Of a DNA stretch of 64,000 nucleotides, positions 37,892-47,717 are shown piece by piece. Both the position numbers and the translations under genes were made by a program. Location of the stretch: NCBI RefSeq assembly GCF_003048775.2, contig NZ_CP049272.1, positions 1,612,001-1,676,000 on the forward strand, in the 5' to 3' direction. Every line of letters starts with the position of its first letter. Positions within the stretch are counted from its first letter, which is position 1. Below the pieces are notes generated by a model, which did not search any database, was not told the DNA's origin, and was given only the letters and a program-made list of their open reading frames with translations. Source of the DNA: Campylobacter concisus. Its GTDB lineage: Bacteria; Campylobacterota; Campylobacteria; Campylobacterales; Campylobacteraceae.

Positions 37892-38590
37892 TTATCTTAT
37901 GCCAAATTTAGTGTAAATTTCTTTTGATCTCTCGCTTTTTAGCTCATTTATAAATTTCTCACAATCAGCCTTTTTATCGCATCCTTCAAGCTTCGCAGCT
38001 ACAATGTTTGCTGGAGCGTAAAGCGATTTGTCTATCAAGACAAAACTACCAAATTCATCTTTGTGTGCATTTAGTTCAGTTTGGTTGATGAATCCAGTAT
38101 CAACTTCGCCGTTTAATATATAAGTAACGACTTGTGGCACACCAGCAACTGCTAAAATTTTATCCTTTAGCTCGCCACTTAAATTTGCTTTTTGCATAAA
38201 TTCATTCGCTCTTTTACCATAAACTGTCTTTACAGCATCTGGTATAGCGATCTTAGAAAGCGCTTTTAGCTCTTCAACTTTTTCTATTTTTACACCTTTT
38301 TTAGTAGCCAGCACCAAGGCACCTGAGCCTAAATTTACGTATTCAGCGATCTTTAGATCAGACTTTTTCAAAAAGTCTTCATCGCCCACGATCACGTCAG
38401 TTTTGCCCTCTTTTGCCTGAGCCATGATAGCTGTGATGTTTGCAAAAGAGGTGTCGATATTTACGCCATCTTTTTTGAGATTTTGCGCGACTGCTTCAAC
38501 TATCTTTTTATATCCGCCACCCGCACTTACTAGCAAATTTTCATTGCCAAATGCAAAAATTGCGGCCATTAGAAGTAAAAACTTTTTCAT
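37892..38590 (-). CDS. ModA-like periplasmic oxyanion-binding protein, second set
   Basis: A 232-residue binding protein with a short signal peptide (LLLMAAIFAFGNE). LLVSAGGGYKKIVEAV opens the mature part. It differs from the first ModA by SAGGGY in place of AAANTTYAF and by a Cys pair near the C-terminus (CDKKADC), which may form a disulfide. VPQVVTYILNGEVDTGFI is the hinge region. It is divergent from the nicotinate phosphoribosyltransferase gene. Confidence 0.8.
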   Translation of the reverse strand: MKKFLLLMAAIFAFGNENLLVSAGGGYKKIVEAVAQNLKKDGVNIDTSFANITAIMAQAKEGKTDVIVGDEDFLKKSDLKIAEYVNLGSGALVLATKKGVKIEKVEELKALSKIAIPDAVKTVYGKRANEFMQKANLSGELKDKILAVAGVPQVVTYILNGEVDTGFINQTELNAHKDEFGSFVLIDKSLYAPANIVAAKLEGCDKKADCEKFINELKSERSKEIYTKFGIR

Positions 38591-38688
38591 ATTTTTCCTT
38601 TAAAAGTAAAATTTCAAGATTTTATAAAATATACTCTTATACATTCTTAAAATATATTTTTATAATTTTCACTTTTCTACCAAAATGC

Positions 38689-38694
38689 TATAAT
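38689..38694 (+). promoter_or_regulatory. Extended -10 promoter of the nicotinate phosphoribosyltransferase gene
   Basis: TGCTATAAT gives a perfect extended -10, 21 bases before ATG, with AAAAAAGGA as ribosome site. Confidence 0.6.
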
Positions 38695-38714
38695 CACGAT
38701 AAAAAAGGACAGAT

Positions 38715-39803
38715 ATGAACGAACTTGAGCTAAAGATGCAAGGCAAGATAGATAGGCTAACAGACAATACTTTTAAGTTAGATCCAAGGATCGGCGAGGG
38801 CTACTTTACTGCGAAATATTTTCTAAAAGTAAATGAGATAATTAAGCAAAACCTGCCTGATCAGCACGTGACGATGCAGTTTTTCCAAAGGCGCGATGAT
38901 ATCGTGCTTTGCGGCATTGACGAGGTTTTAGCCGTCATCAATAAATTTGCCAAAAATCCAAGTGAGCTTGAAATTTACGCACTTAATGATGGCGATATCA
39001 TAAATGCAAACGAGCCAGTTTTAAAGATAAGTGGCAAGTATGAAAATTTTGGCTTTTTAGAAAATGTGATCGATGCGACGCTTACTAGAAGAAGCTGCGT
39101 GGCGACAAATTCAAGAGATGTGATAAGAGCGGCAAACGGCAAAGACGTTTTTAGCATGGCGGATAGGCAAGATGACATCTGCACGCAACCAGGCGACGGC
39201 TATGCATCATTTGTAGGCGGCATCAAAAAGGTCGCCACAGATGCTCAGGGCGAACTTACTGGGCTAAAAGGTGGTGGCACCATGCCTCATGCGCTTATTC
39301 AAATGTGCGGTGGAGATATAGTAAAAGCCTCGGAAATTTATGCTAAGACCTTCGAAAATGAGAAGATCACGGCCTTAGTGGACTATAATAACGACGTGAT
39401 CACAGATGCATTAAAGGCTGCAAACGCATTAAAAGAGAGGCTTGGCGCGGTTAGAGTCGATACTAGTAAAAATTTGATTGATAAATATTTTGATGATAAG
39501 GATACTAGCGGGTTTGACCCACATGGCGTTTGCAAGGAGCTTATATTTGCTCTAAGAGAGACGCTTGATAAAGCTGGCTTTAAATACGTTAAAATCGTCG
39601 TTAGCTCAGGCTTTAGTCCTAAGATTATAAAAGAATTTGAAGCTTATAACACGCCAGTTGATACTTATGGCGTGGGAAGTTATCTTGTTAAAAATGACAT
39701 TTGTGGCTTTACTGGTGATCTAGTCGAGCTAAACGGCAAAGATGAGGCAAAATTTGGTAGGAAAAATTTTGCCTCAGATAGGCTAAAGAGAGTGAAATTT
39801 TAA
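38715..39803 (+). CDS. Nicotinate phosphoribosyltransferase
   Basis: Converts nicotinate and PRPP to nicotinate mononucleotide in NAD salvage. The 362 residues include GEGYFTAKYFLK near residue 28, TRRSCVATNSRDVIRAA near residue 125, GLKGGGTMPHALIQM near residue 184 and VVSSGFSPKIIKEF near residue 295. These resemble the archaeal-type NAPRTase group more than E. coli PncB. The small secreted protein gene follows after 8 bases. Confidence 0.85.
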   Translation: MNELELKMQGKIDRLTDNTFKLDPRIGEGYFTAKYFLKVNEIIKQNLPDQHVTMQFFQRRDDIVLCGIDEVLAVINKFAKNPSELEIYALNDGDIINANEPVLKISGKYENFGFLENVIDATLTRRSCVATNSRDVIRAANGKDVFSMADRQDDICTQPGDGYASFVGGIKKVATDAQGELTGLKGGGTMPHALIQMCGGDIVKASEIYAKTFENEKITALVDYNNDVITDALKAANALKERLGAVRVDTSKNLIDKYFDDKDTSGFDPHGVCKELIFALRETLDKAGFKYVKIVVSSGFSPKIIKEFEAYNTPVDTYGVGSYLVKNDICGFTGDLVELNGKDEAKFGRKNFASDRLKRVKF

Positions 39804-39811
39804 GAGAAAAG

Positions 39812-40309
39812 ATGAAATTTATAAAAATTTTAACGTTTCTAGCGCTTTTTCTAACCGTTTGCACCGCCGCAAACTACGCTAACGCCTTTGAAAAGGTTGG
39901 CATCTTTGAAGACGGAGTTTATCGTTTTAGCAAAAATGGACTTGGCGTCAAAAAAGACCTGCTTGTAAAGGTGATCTCTGTGCAAAACGCAGAAATTCCT
40001 CACAAAAAGATCATCTCGATGCTAAATATCCCTAAAAAATCTAAAATAAATGACTTTAAAACAAGCGATGCTGGCGCAATAGTGTGGCCATTTTACGAGT
40101 TTGAGGGCAAATTTTTAACGACAATAATCGTTGAAAATATAAAAAAAGAAGACAGCGATCAAAAACTGCTTAAGATGCTTGAACTTAAGCATCCGTTTTA
40201 CTCGACAATCTTCGCTCGAAGAAAAGAGGCTAAAGGCGCCATAGACGTGAAATACGTGCTAAATTTCAAAGAGGCAAAGCTGGTAAAATCGTTTAAAAAC
40301 CGCCCTTAA
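39812..40309 (+). CDS. Periplasmic protein of unknown function
   Basis: A 165-residue protein with signal peptide (ILTFLALFLTVCTAANYA). I do not recognise the family. The mature part is mixed alpha/beta, basic, without Cys, and looks conserved-hypothetical in type. It is 8 bases after the phosphoribosyltransferase gene and probably in its operon. Confidence 0.65.
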   Translation: MKFIKILTFLALFLTVCTAANYANAFEKVGIFEDGVYRFSKNGLGVKKDLLVKVISVQNAEIPHKKIISMLNIPKKSKINDFKTSDAGAIVWPFYEFEGKFLTTIIVENIKKEDSDQKLLKMLELKHPFYSTIFARRKEAKGAIDVKYVLNFKEAKLVKSFKNRP

Positions 40310-40341
40310 AACTTTATTTTAAATAAATTTCATTAAAATGG

Positions 40342-40347
40342 CATAAT
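40342..40347 (+). promoter_or_regulatory. Possible extended -10 of mqnD-fliQ-murB
   Basis: CATAAT preceded by TGG, 18 bases before the mqnD TTG, with AAAAAGGA between. Confidence 0.4.
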
Positions 40348-40364
40348 CAAAAAAAGGATCGTCT

Positions 40365-41237
40365 TTGCAAAATTTCAAGAATATAAATGTCGCTCACTCG
40401 CCGGATGCTGACGATATTTTCATGTATGCTGCGGTCAAATTTGGCTGGGTTAGCAGTAAAAATTTAGCCTTTACATCAAAGGCGCTTGATATAGAAACGC
40501 TAAACGAAGAGGCGCTAAAAGGCACTTATGAAGCCACAGCGATCAGCTTTGCACTCTATCCAAAAATTTGCGACGAGTATGCGCTTTTACGCTGTGCGGT
40601 GAGCTTTGGCAATGGATATGGCCCAAAGCTTATCAAGCTAAAAGGTAAGCAGCTAAAGCGAAATTTTAAGGTCGCACTCTCTGGCAAAAACACGACAAAT
40701 GCCCTGCTCTTTCGCATAGCCTACCCAGAGGCAAGGATCGTTTATAAAAATTTTCTTGAGATCGAAAATGCTGTGCTTAGTGGCGAGGTCGATGCTGGCG
40801 TGCTAATACATGAAAGTATCTTAAATTTCTCAGACCAGCTCTGCGTAGAGCGTGAAATTTGGGATATCTGGAGCGAGCTAAACGGCGAAAATTTACCACT
40901 TCCACTTGGTGGTATGGCGCTTAGACGAAGCCTGCCCATAACCGATGCTATCGAGTGCGAGAGAGTGCTCAGCGAAGCTGTCAGGATCGCCACTTCGCAC
41001 AAGCCATTTTTATCTCACATGCTAATGGAGCGAAATCTTATTAGAGTTGGCAAAGAGGAACTTAAAACGTATCTAAATTTATACGCAAACGACGAGTCAA
41101 TAAGCATGAACGAAACGCAGCTAAAAGCGCTAAATAAGCTCTATCAAATAGGCTATGACAAAGGCTTTTTTGAAAAGCCAATCGACGTAAACGACTACCT
41201 AATCCCAACTGAATACAACGAAGCAAGGTTTAGTTGA
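40365..41237 (+). CDS. mqnD: 1,4-dihydroxy-6-naphthoate synthase (futalosine pathway)
   Basis: Acts late in menaquinone synthesis, converting cyclic dehypoxanthine futalosine to dihydroxynaphthoate. AHSPDADDIFMYAA at residues 10-23 is the MqnD hallmark, and LPLPLGGMALRR near residue 178 is conserved. The 290-residue length is normal. TTG at 40365 is the start, with AAAAAGGA 8 bases before it. Its TGA overlaps the fliQ ATG by one base. Confidence 0.93.
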   Translation: MQNFKNINVAHSPDADDIFMYAAVKFGWVSSKNLAFTSKALDIETLNEEALKGTYEATAISFALYPKICDEYALLRCAVSFGNGYGPKLIKLKGKQLKRNFKVALSGKNTTNALLFRIAYPEARIVYKNFLEIENAVLSGEVDAGVLIHESILNFSDQLCVEREIWDIWSELNGENLPLPLGGMALRRSLPITDAIECERVLSEAVRIATSHKPFLSHMLMERNLIRVGKEELKTYLNLYANDESISMNETQLKALNKLYQIGYDKGFFEKPIDVNDYLIPTEYNEARFS

Positions 41238-41503
41238 TGCAAAGTACGCTTGTCTCGCTTGGAGTTGAAACCTTTAAGATCGCCCTTTACATCAGCCTTC
41301 CGATGCTGCTAAGCGGCCTAATCGCAGGTCTTATCATCTCCATTTTTCAAGCGACCACACAGATAAACGAAACCACGCTAAGCTTTGTGCCAAAAATTTT
41401 GCTAGTCGTCGTTGTTATCATATTTTTGATGCCTTGGATGATCTCGATGATGGTTGAATTTACCACTCGCATGTTTGAGTTTATACCGGAATTTATCCAG
41501 TGA
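41237..41503 (+). CDS. fliQ: Flagellar export apparatus protein FliQ
   Basis: An 88-residue inner-membrane component of the flagellar type III export gate, with two helices. ISIFQATTQINETTLSFVPKI is the family signature. The ATG at 41237 is preferred over an in-frame TTG three bases earlier. It lies between mqnD and murB with one- and four-base overlaps, so it is not in a flagellar operon; this separation is common in epsilonproteobacteria. Confidence 0.94.
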   Translation: MQSTLVSLGVETFKIALYISLPMLLSGLIAGLIISIFQATTQINETTLSFVPKILLVVVVIIFLMPWMISMMVEFTTRMFEFIPEFIQ

Positions 41504-42297
41504 CGAGGCTTGTTGATTTTTCTAAATTTACCTCGGTTAGGATAGGCGGCGTGCATGAAGTTTTTGAGGTAACTAGCCTTGAAGATCTAAGCTCACCTTA
41601 CTTTTTAGGCGCTGTGATGATAGGCGGAGGCAATAACCTTCTTATCTCGCCAAATCCCCCAAAAATGGCGATGCTCGGCAAAAGTTTTGACTATATAAAT
41701 TTAGAAATTTGTGATGAAAAAATTTACCTTGAGATAGGTGCTGCGACAAAATCAGCCAAAATTTATAACTTCTGCAAACAAAATAACATCGCTCACCTTG
41801 AGTTTTTAAAAAATATCCCAGGCACACTTGGCGGACTTATAAAAATGAACGCTGGACTGCTTAAATTTAGCATAAGCGACAACCTCACACATGTGCGTCT
41901 GGCTCGTGGCTGGGTGAGCAAAGATGAGATAAGTTTTAGCTACCGCCACAGTGGCATAGATGAGGCCATTTTGGGGGCTAAATTTGATCTTCATAGCGGC
42001 TTTGACGCAAGCATATCTGAAGCTATAAGCGCAAAAAGGGCAAATCAACCAAAAGGAGCTAGCTTTGGTAGCTGCTTTGTAAATCCAGAGGGGCACTTTG
42101 CAGGGGCTTTGCTTGAGGCGGTCGGGCTAAAAGGATACGCTATCGGCGGAGCGAAATTTAGCGAAGAGCACGCGAATTTTTTGATAAATTTTAACCACGC
42201 AAGCTTTGAGGACGCCACTAACCTTATAAATTTGGCTAGAGCTAGAGTTTTAGAGAAATTTGGCGTAGAGCTTAAGACTGAAGTTTGCATTTTATAA
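41500..42297 (+). CDS. murB: UDP-N-acetylenolpyruvoylglucosamine reductase
   Basis: Reduces UDP-GlcNAc-enolpyruvate to UDP-MurNAc with NADPH and FAD in peptidoglycan synthesis. The 265 residues carry MIGGGNNLLIS near residue 46, NIPGTLGGLIKMNAG near residue 105, and ASFGSCFVNPEGHFAG with the catalytic Ser near residue 190. The start is GTG, overlapping the fliQ stop by four bases. It is the short type lacking the Tyr loop of E. coli MurB. Confidence 0.93.
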   Translation: MTRLVDFSKFTSVRIGGVHEVFEVTSLEDLSSPYFLGAVMIGGGNNLLISPNPPKMAMLGKSFDYINLEICDEKIYLEIGAATKSAKIYNFCKQNNIAHLEFLKNIPGTLGGLIKMNAGLLKFSISDNLTHVRLARGWVSKDEISFSYRHSGIDEAILGAKFDLHSGFDASISEAISAKRANQPKGASFGSCFVNPEGHFAGALLEAVGLKGYAIGGAKFSEEHANFLINFNHASFEDATNLINLARARVLEKFGVELKTEVCIL

Positions 42298-42305
42298 GGA
42301 TGATG

Positions 42306-42794
42306 ATGAGTGAGTTTTTGAGCGAAGTTTTTACCCTTTCATTTTTATTTATAGCTATTGGGTTTTACGCCATTTATAGGGCTAAAAAGGCGCAAAGCGA
42401 GCATGAGAAAAATGTGGCTAGTTATGATAAAAACTTGCTAAATTTTGCCAAAATTTTAGGTGTTCAAAATCACATCGATCTAGTTAAATTTGATGAAATT
42501 TTGGCTGAAGCCTTAAAAGAAAAACTAATTTTTAAATTTAATAAATCTACCTCGCAAGAGGAATTTATCTCTTTTATAAAAGATGAGAATTTCAAAACCA
42601 AACCCCAAATTTCACAAAATAATATCGATGAAGCCTTTCTTACACTTTGTGCTAGCTCGCTTGTAGAGCCGCTAAATTTTGCGATACTAAAAAACGAAGA
42701 TCAAATTTATGGATTTTTGTTTGAAAAAGAGCATCTTTTTGCTCTTATTGATAGCGCTGCACTGCTTGGCGAAAATATTATAATTTGCAAGTAA
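42306..42794 (+). CDS. Membrane-anchored protein of unknown function
   Basis: About 162 residues with one N-terminal membrane helix (VFTLSFLFIAIGFYAIYRA) and a cytoplasmic mixed alpha/beta domain. I do not recognise the family. Three ATG codons stand in line at 42300, 42303 and 42306; the last is best spaced from AAGGA. It is 8 bases after murB and probably in the same operon. Confidence 0.65.
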   Translation: MSEFLSEVFTLSFLFIAIGFYAIYRAKKAQSEHEKNVASYDKNLLNFAKILGVQNHIDLVKFDEILAEALKEKLIFKFNKSTSQEEFISFIKDENFKTKPQISQNNIDEAFLTLCASSLVEPLNFAILKNEDQIYGFLFEKEHLFALIDSAALLGENIIICK

Positions 42795-42821
42795 ATCAAG
42801 TAAAATTCATCTCTTTTTAGA

Positions 42822-42827
42822 TAAAAT
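42822..42827 (+). promoter_or_regulatory. Possible -10 element of recA
   Basis: TAAAAT after GA, 29 bases before the recA ATG. No SOS (LexA) box is recognisable; Campylobacter lacks LexA. Confidence 0.4.
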
Positions 42828-42856
42828 CAAGCCAAATTTCAACTATAAGGTAAAAA

Positions 42857-45491
<2,635 letters not shown>

Positions 45492-45493
45492 GA

Positions 45494-46357
45494 ATGATGA
45501 AAAAATTTTGGTTAGTTTTATCTATATTTGCAGCAAGCGTCTTTGCTAGAGAGAACCCATTTATGCCTATTAGCGAGCTAAATACAAGCGTTATGACAAC
45601 AAATATCATAGAAAAATTTGACAGATTTGATTCTCTTTCGTTTAAATTTCCAAGCGATGCGGCACTTTTACTAGATGTCACCATAAGATATAGAGCAAAT
45701 GACGGCACCATAAAGGAAAAAAGACTAGCTGATATAAATAAAACTATCGATTACAGCGATGAATTTGCTTTAAATAAGGTAAAAAATCCAGAACCAGTCG
45801 TGGCAAAAAAGCTAGATGTTTCAGTCACAATGGCAAATATGCCTAGTCAAAAAGTAAGCACTCCTGTGATAATAGAAAAAAACGAAACTAAAATTTCAAA
45901 TAAAGATAGAAACAAAACTTCAGATATGCCAACTCCAAATGTTGTAGTAATCGATCTTAGCACAGACAAAACAAAAGAAACTACCATAAAGCCTGAACAA
46001 AAGGTGGTCGAGATAAAGATCGAGCCTAGTGCAAAGCCAGTTGATAGTGTCAAAAATGGAAAAGATGTTAAATTTCTAGGTTTTATAAGCTTTCTAGCCA
46101 ACGACAAAGAGCTAAAAATCGCTACAAAAGCTAAAAATTTAAAGCATTTTGCTTATGAGAAAAATAAGATCGTTCTTGACTTTGCAAGGCCGCCAAGAAG
46201 CTTTAAAACCAAGAGCTTAAAACTTGAAAATGAACATTTTAAAAATGTGATCATAGGTTGGCATGATAGATATTTCAGAGTGGTTTTAGAGCTTGATAAG
46301 ATGCATAAATATAAGCTTGAAGCCGTTGAAAATGGATATTTGCTTAAGCTTTTATAG
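45494..46357 (+). CDS. AMIN-domain periplasmic protein
   Basis: A 287-residue protein with a signal peptide (FWLVLSIFAASVFARE), a long low-complexity middle rich in Lys, Thr and Pro, and a C-terminal AMIN domain (about 195-287). IVLDFARPPRSFKTKSL and NVIIGWHDRYFRVVLELD are typical. AMIN domains direct proteins to septal peptidoglycan. It follows the DivIC-like gene by 2 bases, so a cell-division role is likely. No amidase domain is attached. A second Met at 45497 could be the true start. Confidence 0.8.
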   Translation: MMKKFWLVLSIFAASVFARENPFMPISELNTSVMTTNIIEKFDRFDSLSFKFPSDAALLLDVTIRYRANDGTIKEKRLADINKTIDYSDEFALNKVKNPEPVVAKKLDVSVTMANMPSQKVSTPVIIEKNETKISNKDRNKTSDMPTPNVVVIDLSTDKTKETTIKPEQKVVEIKIEPSAKPVDSVKNGKDVKFLGFISFLANDKELKIATKAKNLKHFAYEKNKIVLDFARPPRSFKTKSLKLENEHFKNVIIGWHDRYFRVVLELDKMHKYKLEAVENGYLLKLL

Positions 46358-46395
46358 TTGAATTTTAAAAAGAGTAGATTTTATAAAATTTCAAA

Positions 46396-46401
46396 TATAA
46401 T
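46396..46401 (+). promoter_or_regulatory. Possible -10 element of xerH
   Basis: TATAAT, 33 bases before the TTG of xerH, in an AT-rich gap. Confidence 0.5.
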
Positions 46402-46433
46402 ACTTTTCAAAATAAAATTTTAAGGCTATTGGT

Positions 46434-47495
46434 TTGAAATATCCACTTGATTGTAAAGATAATTTTGAAAACTCATTTATTTTTTGGCTCACCCGCTACG
46501 TCAAATTTAAACTTAGCTCACTTTCGAATAAAGAGCTTAGAGATCCAAAGGCGCTTGCAAGTGTGAATTACGCTCTAAGCCGTGAGGTAAAGAACATTGA
46601 CCAGCTTGATGGCTTGGTAAAAAGCGCGAGAAATGCGGGGCTTACTGGTATAAATACCTACTTTAATCCGCTTAAAAAAATATATGAAACGATGAAATTT
46701 TACGAGCTTAGCAGCCTAAAACAGATCGATGAAGAGCTGTTAAGCGAAATACTAGCTAGCACGACTGGCGGACTAAGCGACGCTAGTAAGAAAAATTACC
46801 GCATCTCAGTGATAAATTTCTTTGCATTTTTAGACAAACAAAACGAAGAGGACGGCAAGGCCCATGTTTTTGATATAAATTTAAAAAACTGGGGCGGAGT
46901 TAGTGGCAACAAAGGGCAAAAGTTGCCTGAGTTTATGGGCGAAGATGAGGTCAAAAAATTTCTAGATGTGATCGAAGAAAGTGACTTTAAGCAAAACTCA
47001 AATCGCAATAAGCTCATAATAAAAACGATAATTTTTACTGGCATTCGTGTGAGCGAGGCTCTAAATTTAAAGCGAAAGGATATCACTGAAGATGGCGATC
47101 TTTTTATCATTAGGATCCGGGGCAAAGGTAACAAATACCGCATCGTTATGATAAAACGCCACCTAATAGAAGCTCATCTAAATGCGATTGCAATAAACTA
47201 CATCAACAAAGAGGGCTATCTTTTCATCAATAAAAAAGGTACCAGACTGACGCAAGCCTATGTAAGTCGCATAGTGGAGCAGATCCTTTTTAAGGCTGGT
47301 ATTAGAAAAGAGAAAAATGGTGCTCACATGCTGCGCCACACCTTTGCAACGATGCTTTACAAAAAGCAAAAGGACCTTGTTTTGGTGCAAGAAGCTCTAG
47401 GTCATGCAAGCTTAAATACCTCGCGAATTTACACACACTTTGATAGTGACAAGCTAAAACTCGCTGCAAAAGTAGCTGAGGATCTAGCAAACTAG
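46434..47495 (+). CDS. xerH: Tyrosine recombinase XerH
   Basis: Single-enzyme chromosome-dimer resolvase of epsilonproteobacteria, 353 residues. The catalytic set is visible: Arg in FTGIRVSEALNL (near 204), Lys in GKGNKYRIVMIK, HMLRHTFATML, and LGHASLNTSRIYTH with the Tyr nucleophile near residue 338. The start is TTG. It is not a phage integrase: no attachment site, excisionase or cargo lies around it. A dif site was not recognised nearby. Confidence 0.9.
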   Translation: MKYPLDCKDNFENSFIFWLTRYVKFKLSSLSNKELRDPKALASVNYALSREVKNIDQLDGLVKSARNAGLTGINTYFNPLKKIYETMKFYELSSLKQIDEELLSEILASTTGGLSDASKKNYRISVINFFAFLDKQNEEDGKAHVFDINLKNWGGVSGNKGQKLPEFMGEDEVKKFLDVIEESDFKQNSNRNKLIIKTIIFTGIRVSEALNLKRKDITEDGDLFIIRIRGKGNKYRIVMIKRHLIEAHLNAIAINYINKEGYLFINKKGTRLTQAYVSRIVEQILFKAGIRKEKNGAHMLRHTFATMLYKKQKDLVLVQEALGHASLNTSRIYTHFDSDKLKLAAKVAEDLAN

Positions 47496-47717
47496 AGCGC
47501 TTAAAGCCAAAGCAAACTAGCAATACTAAATTTAACCCATACAAAATTTAAAACATTATTTAACTATGAAACCCTATAAATATATGAGGAAATTTTGGCT
47601 TGCAAGCAGCCCAAAAGTTTGCTCTGTATCTAAATTTACAATCCGCAAGGCAAAAACTCTTACAAAAAGTGAAATTTGGCAAGCAAATTTTACTCTACTC
47701 GCCAAATTTATATCAAA

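Noticed and set aside
46434..47495. Phage integrase and genomic island
   Set aside because: The recombinase has XerH features, sits among housekeeping genes and has no cargo or direct-repeat attachment sites around it.
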